A program made the translations under genes and the position numbers. Shown piece by piece: positions 37,203 through 45,116 of a stretch of DNA of 64,000 nucleotides (position 1 is the first letter of the stretch; every line of letters starts with the position of its first letter). The notes below the pieces were generated by a model. It was not told the origin of the DNA, did not search any database, and saw nothing but the letters and a program-made list of their open reading frames with translations. This DNA comes from a virus, in IMG/VR virus record IMGVR_UViG_3300032331_002448, positions 20,150 to 84,149 of that record; one strand, written 5' to 3'.

Positions 37203-37380
37203 CTCCGATCAAGGCCGCATTGGTGAGCTGTGGTGGATCAATTCCGAGCCCTCAGTCAAGCATCGCGTTGACTTTGGTTTTGACTTTGCTGGTAACCGCG
37301 TTCTTATGAACTTAGTGCGTTGGGGAACCTGCGGCATCGGTCGTGACATTCGTGTTGCAATGGAGCCGGTCAATGACTGA
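37189..37380 (+). CDS. unknown protein, 63 aa
   Basis: Start at MINIDSDQGRIGELWWINSE. Beta-rich. DQGRIGELWW resembles DSGNIGRFYW of the 79-aa protein at 28364. Overlaps both neighbours. Function unknown. Confidence 0.7.
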   Translation: MINIDSDQGRIGELWWINSEPSVKHRVDFGFDFAGNRVLMNLVRWGTCGIGRDIRVAMEPVND

Positions 37381-37708
37381 CCTTTCACCACAAGCGCAGG
37401 CGGTGCTGGATACTGTGCGAGAAATCTGTCCTGCACCGGCTGACGAAATTGCCGCCGCCGCCCTTCGTGCTGCTGCGGATCAGGTGGTGCCGGGATGGCC
37501 GTGCGGCAACGACTGTTGTATAACCACCTGCGAGCAAATCCGTGCTGACTTCCTTGCCATCGCCGCCGAGCTTACCGCTCCAACATTGATGGAACGCGCC
37601 TTAGCTGGCGACAAGGACGCTGCCAGGCAGTTTCTTTTTGAAGCTGGCTTCACTGACGAGCACGGCCAACTTACTGGACCTTACAAATCGGAGCAAACTA
37701 ATGACTGA
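37373..37708 (+). CDS. Ala-rich accessory protein, 111 aa
   Basis: Start at MTDLSPQAQAVLDTVREICP. AAAALRAAADQVVP and IRADFLAIAAELT are hallmarks of short picocyanobacterial/phage proteins of unknown role; C-terminus MERALAGDKDAARQFLFEAG looks like an appended helix. GC-rich; ATGA overlap at both ends. Confidence 0.75.
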   Translation: MTDLSPQAQAVLDTVREICPAPADEIAAAALRAAADQVVPGWPCGNDCCITTCEQIRADFLAIAAELTAPTLMERALAGDKDAARQFLFEAGFTDEHGQLTGPYKSEQTND

Positions 37709-37937
37709 TTACCGCGCCCTATGCGAGCAATTGATGGAGTTTGCTGAAGGGAGACGATACGACGGCAGTGCTGTGATAGCCAAAGCCCGTTTCGCCCTAG
37801 CCCAGCCCGAGCCGGTGGCTCCAGTGGCGCCGACTGATGAGGAGCTGATTGACCTTTTTGAAAAAGACTACTGTCACTTCCACATCTGTTCAGAAACTTT
37901 TCTTGACATTGCTCGTTCTGTACTGGAGTTACGATGA
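37701..37937 (+). CDS. small accessory protein, 78 aa
   Basis: Begins MTDYRALCEQLMEFAEGRRY; shares the MTDxRALCxxLLE...LAQPEP layout with the next gene, a paralogue. DEELIDLFEKDYCHFHICSE follows. Function unknown. Confidence 0.75.
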   Translation: MTDYRALCEQLMEFAEGRRYDGSAVIAKARFALAQPEPVAPVAPTDEELIDLFEKDYCHFHICSETFLDIARSVLELR

Positions 37938-38482
37938 CTGACTTTCGAGCGCTGTGCGCTGAGCTTCTTGAGGCATTGGAGAACGCTATTCGCGTGATTT
38001 ACCGCGAAGACGGCACCAAGCACATCAGTACTGCGGATCCCGTTATTGCTAAAGCTGATGCCGCCCTGGCCCAGCCCGAGCCGCAGGGGTTGACAAACGA
38101 AGAGATTGAAGAAGCGGCAAAGCTGATTCACGCCTCAATGCGTTTTGCCGTTCCTGACAACCATTACACCAGTGACTGGGTAGAGCATGGCAACTCGCTA
38201 ATGCAAGACGAAGCTAGAAGGACTGCCCGCGCCGTCCTGGCCCGCTGGGGCCGCTTTGCCATCGAGCCGGTGCCGGTGAGTGAGCGCCTGCCGGGGCCGG
38301 AGGATTGCGATGCGGAGGGGCGGTGTTGGGTCTACTGGACCAGGGGCACGCGCTGGGTACTTGACCACTGGATAGACGAGGACTTTGAACAATTTTTGGC
38401 CGAACCTTTAGTGGAAGGTGCTATTTCCCACTGGCTCCCCCATTGGGCGCTGCCGGTGCCGCAGCAGAAGGCAGGTCAATGA
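37934..38482 (+). CDS. accessory protein with DUF551-like C-terminus, 182 aa
   Basis: N-terminal part parallels the 78-aa neighbour (MTDFRALCAELLEALE, LAQPEPQGLTNEE). Then WGRFAIEPVPVSERLPGPED, CWVYWTRGTRWVLD and ISHWLPHWALPVP, the pattern VSERLP...W...HWLPxxxLP of DUF551 proteins common in phages and picocyanobacteria. Role unknown. GC-rich. Confidence 0.8.
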   Translation: MTDFRALCAELLEALENAIRVIYREDGTKHISTADPVIAKADAALAQPEPQGLTNEEIEEAAKLIHASMRFAVPDNHYTSDWVEHGNSLMQDEARRTARAVLARWGRFAIEPVPVSERLPGPEDCDAEGRCWVYWTRGTRWVLDHWIDEDFEQFLAEPLVEGAISHWLPHWALPVPQQKAGQ

Positions 38483-38763
38483 AAGCGCCACGGCCTGAGC
38501 CCGATTACCGCCCTGGAATGCGGGAGTACGTCCAATGGGAGAAGGAGTGGAAGGAGAACGGCTCCACTGGGTCGTTCCAGCTATTCCTTATGGACAAGGC
38601 TGCGGACTATGCAGCAGACGTTGAGATGCGGCTGTGGTCTGGGATGCTGAGTGGCGTGGGCTTCATGCACATTGCCGCCACCTACGAGAGGGAGCGCAGG
38701 CCTGTTCCGCCCAAGCCTGAGATCCAGCACAACGGTTTTACCTATCGCCTTGTTGAAGAATGA
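38479..38763 (+). CDS. unknown accessory protein, 94 aa
   Basis: Start at MKAPRPEPDYRPGMREYVQW, overlapping the previous stop. Charged, Trp-rich; ends NGFTYRLVEE. GC-rich block; overlaps thyX by 4 nt, so it is translated with it. Confidence 0.7.
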   Translation: MKAPRPEPDYRPGMREYVQWEKEWKENGSTGSFQLFLMDKAADYAADVEMRLWSGMLSGVGFMHIAATYERERRPVPPKPEIQHNGFTYRLVEE

Positions 38764-39386
38764 CAACCACCTTTGTTCACTGCACGCCAAACGCTGAGCA
38801 GCTTATCGTCAAGATGGCCAGGGTGAGCAACCCAGCCAACGCCGACAATACCGCGACAGCGCCAAAGCTGCTGCGGTACTTGATCAACCACAAGCACTGG
38901 TCGCCATTTGAAATGACGAGTCTGTGCATCAAGATCGACACCGAGCGCGACATTGCTGCTCAGATTCTCAGGCACAGATCGTTCAGCTTCCAGGAGTTCA
39001 GCACCCGCTATGCCAAGACCATGCTGGCTGAGATCCCTGCACTGCGTCGGCAAGACACTAACAACCGCCAGAACAGCATCGACGACTTGCCAGATGCGGT
39101 GATTGCTGAGATGAACCGCAGAATGTGCGTCCTATTAATAGATGCTCACCGGCTGTATCAGGACATGCTGGATCTTGATGTAGCTAAGGAGACGGCACGC
39201 CGTATCCTGCCGCTATGTACTCCGACCACGATCTACATGCACGGCACCCTGCGCAGCTGGTTGCATTACATCGAGGTTCGCACTGGCCCTGAAACCCAGC
39301 TGGAACACCGGCTGATTGCTGAAGGTTGCCGGGCAATTTTTGCTAAACAGTTTCCTATTATCGCCGAGGCCGCTTTCCTTGATTGA
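38760..39386 (+). CDS. thyX: flavin-dependent thymidylate synthase ThyX, 208 aa
   Basis: RHRSFSFQEFSTRY (about residues 74-87) is the ThyX signature RHRxxSxxExSxRY; further motifs are RVSNPANADN near the N-terminus, YIEVRTGPETQLEHR near residue 175. It makes dTMP from dUMP with FAD and methylene-tetrahydrofolate, supplying phage DNA synthesis together with the dCMP deaminase at 43893. Length is normal. GC-rich like the genes before it, pointing to a shared origin for the block. Confidence 0.95.
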   Translation: MTTTFVHCTPNAEQLIVKMARVSNPANADNTATAPKLLRYLINHKHWSPFEMTSLCIKIDTERDIAAQILRHRSFSFQEFSTRYAKTMLAEIPALRRQDTNNRQNSIDDLPDAVIAEMNRRMCVLLIDAHRLYQDMLDLDVAKETARRILPLCTPTTIYMHGTLRSWLHYIEVRTGPETQLEHRLIAEGCRAIFAKQFPIIAEAAFLD

Positions 39387-39414
39387 TTTAATTACTCCTT
39401 AATTTACTAAACAA

Positions 39415-39711
39415 ATGCCTAAAGGATTTGGTCCTCCGCCTAAGTACAAAACAAAACAACTTTGGGTTTCTCTTTATAGTCAAGACAATGAAGATGAACC
39501 CATGGAAGTTAAACGTTTACAGGTTCCATTTCTGCCAGGGCAGAACCCTGTAGAAAAAGCAAGGGATCAAGCACGTCTCTGGATGAATGAAAATTCAAAC
39601 ATCTGGGATGTGCTGATCTATGACGGCCCTGATCAAGAGCCAACTAGCGGTGACGCTATCTTGGTTCGGATGTGTCGGGAACCTTTTAATGAGTGTGTAC
39701 AGCTTCAGTAA
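39415..39711 (+). CDS. unknown protein, 98 aa
   Basis: Begins MPKGFGPPPKYKTKQLWVSL. Beta-rich, basic N-terminus, acidic C-terminal half (YDGPDQEPTSGDAILVRMCR). AT-rich again, so outside the GC-rich block. Function unknown. Confidence 0.7.
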   Translation: MPKGFGPPPKYKTKQLWVSLYSQDNEDEPMEVKRLQVPFLPGQNPVEKARDQARLWMNENSNIWDVLIYDGPDQEPTSGDAILVRMCREPFNECVQLQ

Positions 39712-39787
39712 TTGTTGTCTGTGTAAGTCATTCTTTAAAAAGATAGGGTGGGACTTCACCGTGATCAGCGGCAAAGTCCTTCAGTTG

Positions 39788-39824
39788 CCAGGTAGGGGAA
39801 GCGATAAAAACCCTACCTCCCTGG
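39788..39824. promoter_or_regulatory. stable hairpin in a 177-nt non-coding gap
   Basis: AGGTAGGG (39790-39797) pairs with CCCTACCT (39811-39818), extended by CC/GG outside a small bulge. No clear T-run on either strand. The gap 39712-39888 holds nothing else convincing. Confidence 0.55.
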
Positions 39825-39888
39825 TAAAAAGACCCTGACATCGCTCTTCTTCGGGCCTCAATTATTCTACCACCTTTTAAAACAAACC

Positions 39889-40050
39889 ATGAACAAGTAC
39901 ACAGCACCAACTATTGTTCTGCTTTTGTGGATGATACTTACTTTTGTTTTTCTTGTAAACCCTCACCTATCAGGCAGATATCTTGCTGTCTGCAACATCT
40001 GCATTTACGTTGGTTCTTTGCTTATGCTTTGGAATGACCAAGATTCTTGA
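39889..40050 (+). CDS. two-helix membrane protein, 53 aa
   Basis: Begins MNKYTAPTIVLLLWMILTFV; two hydrophobic helices (about 8-25 and 32-46) with a short polar loop. Topology fits a small holin-like protein, but no family is recognised. Confidence 0.62.
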   Translation: MNKYTAPTIVLLLWMILTFVFLVNPHLSGRYLAVCNICIYVGSLLMLWNDQDS

Positions 40051-40294
40051 CCCTAGAGAGCGGCCTAATGCTTGGCTTCGTTCTGTTCTTCTTGATTGTT
40101 TAGAAGATCAGGATCCAGAGTCGAAAGCAATGCTCCAGTATGCCATTGATCAACTAAGTCAATGGATAGAACCTGGCTTAATAGATTCATTGTTTCATCC
40201 ATGGATAACTGCGTACCTTGAACTTTTGGATGAATCCGAAAAGAATCAAAGTAACGCAGGTCCAGAGTGTTTGCTAGAGGATCTTCAGGAATAA
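40034..40294 (+). CDS. acidic unknown protein, 86 aa, antisense to the next minus gene
   Basis: Start at MTKILDPRERPNAWLRSVLL. Helical, acidic (LLDCLEDQDPESKAMLQYAI, YLELLDESEKN). Overlaps the 53-aa gene by 17 nt and lies opposite the 3' 230 nt of the minus-strand 231-aa gene. Its composition is protein-like, yet one of the two overlapping frames may be spurious. Confidence 0.5.
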   Translation: MTKILDPRERPNAWLRSVLLDCLEDQDPESKAMLQYAIDQLSQWIEPGLIDSLFHPWITAYLELLDESEKNQSNAGPECLLEDLQE

Positions 40295-40757
40295 CTTTTT
40301 CAATTTTGAATTGATCCCAAATTTGATCCGTTGAATAGGGAGGTCTATACCAATAGAACTTCCTATCAACAAAATCAACCAGCCATTCTGGATGTTGTTT
40401 ATGCCAGCGTAACCAAGCTTTGAATTGCTTGTCAGGTTCTTTTGAGGTGCAATCCAGCATCATGCAATCGCCTGGTTCAATGTTCCAACGCATCCGCAAT
40501 ACTGCATTGAATCCTTCTTTGATTGCTTTGATGCCATTGCGGCCTGTCAATTGATTGTTGAGACTGCGCCAGCGTTTGTTTTTGCGTTTCCAATACCAGT
40601 CATTAATTTGACGTTTGGATTTACCAATAGCAAACCCTACGTTCCATGCCCAAAACCCTGGCAAGTATTCATTGCATGGCTCCAGAAAAACTTTACAAAG
40701 TTGACCGTTAACTTTAAATGTTTGGCTGGTAGTATGCCTGCGTACTCGGTAGGTCAT
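40065..40757 (-). CDS. unknown Trp-rich protein, 230 aa, lone minus-strand gene
   Basis: Start at MTYRVRRHTTSQTFKVNGQL (ATG 40757; a GTG at 40778 is possible). Trp/Tyr/Arg-rich, with NEYLPGFWAWNVGFAIGKSK, ISDWYWKRK-like INDWYWKRKNKRWRSL and FKAWLRWHKQHPEWLVDF. It has no plus-strand competitor from 40295 on, so it is real. The ATG lies 2 nt from the divergent GTG of the next plus gene. Function unknown. Confidence 0.7.
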   Translation of the reverse strand: MTYRVRRHTTSQTFKVNGQLCKVFLEPCNEYLPGFWAWNVGFAIGKSKRQINDWYWKRKNKRWRSLNNQLTGRNGIKAIKEGFNAVLRMRWNIEPGDCMMLDCTSKEPDKQFKAWLRWHKQHPEWLVDFVDRKFYWYRPPYSTDQIWDQFKIEKVIPEDPLANTLDLRYFDSFRIHPKVQGTQLSMDETMNLLSQVLSIDLVDQWHTGALLSTLDPDLLNNQEEQNEAKH

Positions 40758-40759
40758 GT

Positions 40760-41044
40760 GTGGAAGAATTAATTTCACTGATCCAGAACGATCCTGAATT
40801 GTGGGAGATCGTTGATCGGCTTAAGCACCAGGACGAAGACCTGGATGATTTCATCTTGAGCATAGCTCAGATGCTTTCAATGGAGTTTGAAGAATTGCAT
40901 CGAACAGATCTCAGCGATAAACTGAGTGCTCTGTTCGGTGGTTTGCCTCCTACGGCGTTCCGTATGGCACCATTGATGTTGCACATTGCATTGGATATTT
41001 TCTTGATGCGTTCTATTCCTGATCACAATTCAATTCGGGATTGA
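40760..41044 (+). CDS. acidic helical protein, 94 aa (GTG start)
   Basis: Begins MEELISLIQNDPELWEIVDR (GTG). Helical throughout (DFILSIAQMLSMEFEELHRT). Divergent from the gene to its left with start codons 2 nt apart, so each ribosome site lies in the other gene. Function unknown. Confidence 0.62.
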   Translation: MEELISLIQNDPELWEIVDRLKHQDEDLDDFILSIAQMLSMEFEELHRTDLSDKLSALFGGLPPTAFRMAPLMLHIALDIFLMRSIPDHNSIRD

Positions 41045-41047
41045 ACA

Positions 41048-41287
41048 ATGCAAACAGGATTTGTTCTTTGCAGCCCAGATCTTTCTCGGGTTGTGTGTTT
41101 AACGCCAGACAAGAATGGGTTTCAATTAGAGGATGTTGAAAACACTTTAGTGTTGAACCGTGCCATGTGCTTTCACAACCGCACAGAAGCAAAAAACATC
41201 TTAGGTCGCATTGAAGCTCAAGTAAAAAGAGAGTTAGATATTGAAGTTAAAAATATTGCTCTCCTCTACAAAAAGTTTTACGGATGA
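41048..41287 (+). CDS. unknown protein, 79 aa
   Basis: Begins MQTGFVLCSPDLSRVVCLTP. Beta-rich N-terminal half and a helical C-terminus (NILGRIEAQVKRELDIEVKN). Overlaps the DNA polymerase start by 4 nt, so translation is coupled. Confidence 0.7.
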   Translation: MQTGFVLCSPDLSRVVCLTPDKNGFQLEDVENTLVLNRAMCFHNRTEAKNILGRIEAQVKRELDIEVKNIALLYKKFYG

Positions 41288-43131
41288 CTCGTTTCATTCT
41301 TGACATTGAAACCAATGGTTTGCTTCCTGTTCTTACAAAGATCCACTCTATTGTTCTAAGGAATGTAGACACAGGAGATGTAATTAGTTGTGCTGATGAT
41401 CCTGATTATTTCAGTATTGAAAGAGGGCTTGATTACATCTCTGAAGCTACAGAATTGATTGGCCATAACGTCATTAAGTTTGACCTGCCAGTAATTAAAA
41501 AGTTGTATCCAGTCCTTACATTGCGTGATGACTGTAAAATTTATGACACTTTAATTACTAGCAGATTGTTTTGGCCTGAGCTAGATGATGTAGATCATGC
41601 CAGGTGGAGTCACATTGATAAGAAGTACGTTGGCAGACATTCGCTTGCAGCCTGGGGTGAACGCCTAGGTGTTGCCAAGATTGCATTCAAAGAAGAAACA
41701 AAGAAAGAAGATAAAGGTAAAGATGTATGGGCTGAATGGACTCAAAGTATGCAAGTTTATTGCGAACAAGACACTTTGGTTTCATTAAAGTTGTATGAGT
41801 ATATGTTGAGTCAGGATGCTGATCCTCGTTCAGTTGAGCTAGAGCATGAGTTTGCAAAAGTAATTGCAAAGCAAGAAGGATTTGGTTTTCCCTTTAATGA
41901 GAAAGCTGCTTACGCTTTGGTCAATACATTAAAAGCAAAACGTGGTGAGCTTGCTGAAGAATTACAGCAAGTGTTCCCTCGTATTGTTCAAGAACGTTGG
42001 TCAACCAAAACAGGTAAGCGCCTCAAAGACAACGTCATTGAATTTAATCCTGCTTCTAGGCAGCAAACTGCTGACCGCTTGAAGGCAAAGTACCCTGAGA
42101 TTACTTTTGAAACAACAGATAAAGGTAATCCTCAAGTTGATGATGATGTTCTTGAAGCGTTAGGTAAGAATTATCCAGAAGCTAAGTTGCTTGCTGAGTA
42201 CCAGCTGCTAAACAAACGGTTAGGTCAGATTGCAGAAGGTAAAGAAGCATGGTTTAAACACTGCCAGGTTTACGGTGATGGTCGCATCCACGGGGAGGTT
42301 GTGACCAATGCTTGCATCAGTGGTAGGTGCGCTCACAAGCGGCCCAACATGGCCCAGGTACCTAGCGTTGGTCATGCGTACGGTGCTGAATGCCGTGCAT
42401 TGTTCTATGCCCCAGAGGGTTGGACCCTGGTGGGAGCCGACGCTTCTGGTTTGGAGCTACGTGCTTTGGCTGCTTGGCTTGCTTACTGGGATGATGGGGA
42501 GTACGCCCGTCTTGTCAGTGATCCTGCCAGTGATATTCATACTTACAATGCGTTAATGTTTGGTATTTATGATAACAATGAACCTATAAGTAAAGCTACT
42601 AGGGATCTATCAAAGCGTTTGATTTATTGTATTTTGTATGGTGGCGGAGCAAAGAAGACAGGTTCAATTATTTGTCCAGAAAAATTTGAAGATCAACAGT
42701 ACAGACAAGGAAAGAAAACTATTGATACTTTCTACTCTAATCTTCCTGCTATTAAATCATTGAAAGATACAATTGATAAGAGAGTTGATGCTAAAGGTTA
42801 TCTTACAGGTATTGATGGTAGGCGTTTGCAAATTAGATCCAAGCACTCAGCTTTGAATCAATTGTTACAATCTACTGGTGCGTTATTAATGAAAAAAGCT
42901 ACTTGTATTTTGCATGATGATTTAGAAGAGCAAGGTTTAAAACATCATAAAGATTGGGGGTTTTGTGTTTTTTGTCATGACGAATGGCAAATTCTAACAA
43001 AACCTTATTGTGTAAATATTGTTGCAGAAACATCAGTTAATGCTATTGAAAAAGCGGGAAAGTATTTCAATTTGAAATGTTTGTTTACAGGTGAGTATCG
43101 GATAGGTCAAAATTGGCAGGAAACACATTAA
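41284..43131 (+). CDS. family A DNA polymerase (T7-like), 615 aa
   Basis: N-terminal 3'-5' exonuclease: FILDIETNG (residues 4-12, Exo I), IGHNVIKFD (Exo II), YCEQDTLVSLKLY (Exo III). Polymerase: GADASGLELRALAAW (motif A), RDLSKRLIYCILYGGG (motif B), FCVFCHDEW (motif C). No 5'-3' exonuclease. In motif B a Tyr stands at the site matching E. coli Phe762/T7 Tyr526. This is the replicative polymerase, working with the primase-helicase at 55751 and the SSB proteins. Confidence 0.95.
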   Translation: MTRFILDIETNGLLPVLTKIHSIVLRNVDTGDVISCADDPDYFSIERGLDYISEATELIGHNVIKFDLPVIKKLYPVLTLRDDCKIYDTLITSRLFWPELDDVDHARWSHIDKKYVGRHSLAAWGERLGVAKIAFKEETKKEDKGKDVWAEWTQSMQVYCEQDTLVSLKLYEYMLSQDADPRSVELEHEFAKVIAKQEGFGFPFNEKAAYALVNTLKAKRGELAEELQQVFPRIVQERWSTKTGKRLKDNVIEFNPASRQQTADRLKAKYPEITFETTDKGNPQVDDDVLEALGKNYPEAKLLAEYQLLNKRLGQIAEGKEAWFKHCQVYGDGRIHGEVVTNACISGRCAHKRPNMAQVPSVGHAYGAECRALFYAPEGWTLVGADASGLELRALAAWLAYWDDGEYARLVSDPASDIHTYNALMFGIYDNNEPISKATRDLSKRLIYCILYGGGAKKTGSIICPEKFEDQQYRQGKKTIDTFYSNLPAIKSLKDTIDKRVDAKGYLTGIDGRRLQIRSKHSALNQLLQSTGALLMKKATCILHDDLEEQGLKHHKDWGFCVFCHDEWQILTKPYCVNIVAETSVNAIEKAGKYFNLKCLFTGEYRIGQNWQETH

Positions 43132-43135
43132 AGAA

Positions 43136-43627
43136 ATGGAAGCAAAAGAACTTGAAGACGCTCCAGGGTATTGTATTTATCCTGACGGAAAACTTTGGTC
43201 TAAAAAAACAAATAAATTTTTAAAAGATCAAAGAGGCGGTTACAAAGGCGAATACAGAAAATTTTCATTATGGGTAAACGGTAAATACATTAATAAGTAT
43301 GTTCACGTTTTAGTTATGAATTATTTTGGCCCAATAAAACCAAGCATTAATCATGAAATTAATCATATTGACAGTAATAAGTTTAACAATACATTAAACA
43401 ATTTGGAGTGGGTAACTTCTTCCGAAAATACAAAACACGGAGTAAAAAACGGTTTATTTAGCCGCGTTCAATTATCTATTGAAGAAGTAAAAGAAATTAA
43501 AAACATGTTTAAGAATACTCCAGATTATTATGGAAAAGTTGCAAGCATTTCCAAAATGTACGGAGTTTCTTATCACGTTATTTCACAAATTAAACATAAT
43601 AAAAACTGGAGTTATGTCGAAATTTGA
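43136..43627 (+). CDS. HNH homing endonuclease next to the polymerase gene, 163 aa
   Basis: NUMOD4-like N-terminus (GYCIYPDGKLWSKKTNKFLK), HNH core KYVHVLVMNYFGPIKP with NHIDSNKFNNTLNNLEWVT (about 62-103), and a C-terminal HTH (ISKMYGVSYHVISQIKHNKN). Same plan as I-HmuI-type enzymes. It follows the polymerase stop by 4 nt; no duplicated polymerase end is visible after it. More AT-rich than the polymerase gene. Probably free-standing and targeting DNA near or within the polymerase gene. Confidence 0.85.
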   Translation: MEAKELEDAPGYCIYPDGKLWSKKTNKFLKDQRGGYKGEYRKFSLWVNGKYINKYVHVLVMNYFGPIKPSINHEINHIDSNKFNNTLNNLEWVTSSENTKHGVKNGLFSRVQLSIEEVKEIKNMFKNTPDYYGKVASISKMYGVSYHVISQIKHNKNWSYVEI

Positions 43628-43676
43628 TGTCCATTAATAAAAAGTTTAAGTATTGACAAAAAGTTTATTGATTTAA

Positions 43677-43704
43677 TTGCCATCCTACAAAAACCCTGTA
43701 CACT
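43677..43704 (+). promoter_or_regulatory. sigma-70-like promoter candidate
   Basis: TTGCCA (43677-43682), 16 nt spacer, TACACT (43699-43704) preceded by TG. It lies 22 nt before the start of the 56-aa gene that leads into the dCMP deaminase and SSB genes. Confidence 0.45.
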
Positions 43705-43725
43705 GTTCTGGTCCTCCAGGCTTTT

Positions 43726-43896
43726 ATGGAACCGCAGCGCATCTCTGAGATCAAAGCGTCCTTGCTCAACATGGGAACGGACGAGCTTCAAACGATGAGC
43801 GACAATCTTAGTGATCTCATTTCAGTCTTGATGACTCGCCAAGTGGCTGTTGAAGACACCATCCTTGATCGTCTTGAAGCCAGGTTTGCAAAATGA
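43726..43896 (+). CDS. small helical protein, 56 aa
   Basis: Begins MEPQRISEIKASLLNMGTDE and ends LEARFAK. A helical hairpin or coiled coil. ATGA overlap with the deaminase gene, so it is co-translated with it. Function unknown. Confidence 0.68.
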   Translation: MEPQRISEIKASLLNMGTDELQTMSDNLSDLISVLMTRQVAVEDTILDRLEARFAK

Positions 43897-44345
43897 CTCA
43901 CCAGTGGGACCAAAGGTTCATGAAGATTGCTCTTGAAGTTTCTTCATGGAGCAAAGATCCATCAACAAAAGTTGGCTGTGTTCTTGTTAGAGACAAGAAA
44001 GTTATCAGCACTGGTTACAATGGGTTGCCAAAAAACCTGAGTGACAATCTCGACCGATTGATGAATCGAGAAGAGAAGTATGAGATAACAGTACATGCTG
44101 AAGTTAATGCGGTAACTACTGCAGCTCTTCACGGCATCAGCACTGAAGGATGTACTGCTTATGTCACCTTCAACCCTTGTAGCAGATGCGCTGCAGTGTT
44201 GATCAACGCAGGAATCAACTCAGTGTACAGCTATGCTGGAGCTGAAATTCCTGACCGCTGGTTAACAAACTTTATTCTGGCCAGCAAAATCCTTGCTGAA
44301 GCCGGGGTAAGCTACGAAACCATCGACATTCCTGATCACAAATGA
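43893..44345 (+). CDS. dCMP deaminase, 150 aa
   Basis: TVHAEVNAV (about residues 66-74) supplies the zinc His and catalytic Glu; NPCSRCAAVLI (about 99-109) gives the PCxxC zinc ligands; VGCVLVRDKKVISTGYNG is the family's first strand region. Converts dCMP to dUMP, the ThyX substrate. Deaminase families also include tRNA/riboflavin types, but the STKVGCVLV and DNLDR segments suit the deoxycytidylate group. Confidence 0.88.
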   Translation: MTHQWDQRFMKIALEVSSWSKDPSTKVGCVLVRDKKVISTGYNGLPKNLSDNLDRLMNREEKYEITVHAEVNAVTTAALHGISTEGCTAYVTFNPCSRCAAVLINAGINSVYSYAGAEIPDRWLTNFILASKILAEAGVSYETIDIPDHK

Positions 44346-45073
44346 ATCTTCTTCTTGCTACAGGCACCTACACAGGCGACAAGTTCACTGACAACGGCTT
44401 GCGTTTCATGCAAGTTTCTATTCCATCAACAAGCAACAATGGTTTAGCTGCTCCTATTTTTGTTGTTCCAAACAAAGCGGCAGGTGATACTTTTGATAAT
44501 TTCAAAGAGAATACAAATGTATTGATTGGCGGTCGCATTTATGTGAGCCGCCAAGATTACATGGTGTATGTCATGCCAGCACAGCCGGTGCAGTTATCGG
44601 GTAACGTGACAATCAATAAAGTTAATCTTGCTGGTCGTGTTGGTGCAATTCCTGAGCAAACCAGGGATGATCTGTTTAACTTTACCTTGATCTGTCAAGC
44701 ACCAGCTCAACAAGTGCTGGGGCATGACGGTGAGAAAGGTATCGGTTTTAGAATGACAGCTTGGGGTGATGATGCTAAGCGTTTGCGTAGCCGTCTTTAT
44801 GTTGGCCGAGGGATTGCATTGGAAGCAGTCATGAAGTACAACACCTGGACTGATAAAGAAGGAAATACTAAAGGCTCCTATCAGTATCAAGTTAGATCAA
44901 ATATGTATTCAATTTTTGATAAGAGTAAAGAACAAAAAGATCAACAAAATGTAGACAAGGTTGTAACAATGAACTCTAATAAAGAGTTAGAAGTTCGTAC
45001 TGTTGAACCTTATCAAAACATTGCGGCCCGTGTGCCAGTTACGCAAGTGGACGAGGACAGCATTCCTTTCTGA
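44342..45073 (+). CDS. second single-stranded DNA-binding protein, 243 aa
   Basis: Two OB-like halves: residues 1-85 (FMQVSIPSTSNNG, VLIGGRIYVSRQDYMVYVMP) and 88-200 (VTINKVNLAGRVGAIPEQTR, GRGIALEAVMKYNTWTDKEG). The C-terminus DEDSIPF is the acidic-Phe tip by which bacterial SSB recruits partners. Overlaps the deaminase gene by 4 nt. Together with the 155-aa protein at 25459 the phage has two SSB-like proteins. Confidence 0.85.
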   Translation: MNLLLATGTYTGDKFTDNGLRFMQVSIPSTSNNGLAAPIFVVPNKAAGDTFDNFKENTNVLIGGRIYVSRQDYMVYVMPAQPVQLSGNVTINKVNLAGRVGAIPEQTRDDLFNFTLICQAPAQQVLGHDGEKGIGFRMTAWGDDAKRLRSRLYVGRGIALEAVMKYNTWTDKEGNTKGSYQYQVRSNMYSIFDKSKEQKDQQNVDKVVTMNSNKELEVRTVEPYQNIAARVPVTQVDEDSIPF

Positions 45074-45088
45074 AAATTAAAGATTCTT

Positions 45089-45116
45089 AGGGCTTTGCTG
45101 CCAGGAGCACGGCCCT
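45089..45116 (+). promoter_or_regulatory. hairpin after the SSB gene
   Basis: AGGGC (45089-45093) pairs with GCCCT (45112-45116), with an inner TGCT/AGCA stem. Only TTGAT follows, so terminator function is doubtful. Confidence 0.45.

Noticed and set aside
40551-40772. Plus-strand frame opposite the start of the 230-aa minus gene
   Set aside because: No ribosome site; the minus frame has coherent protein-like composition over its full length.
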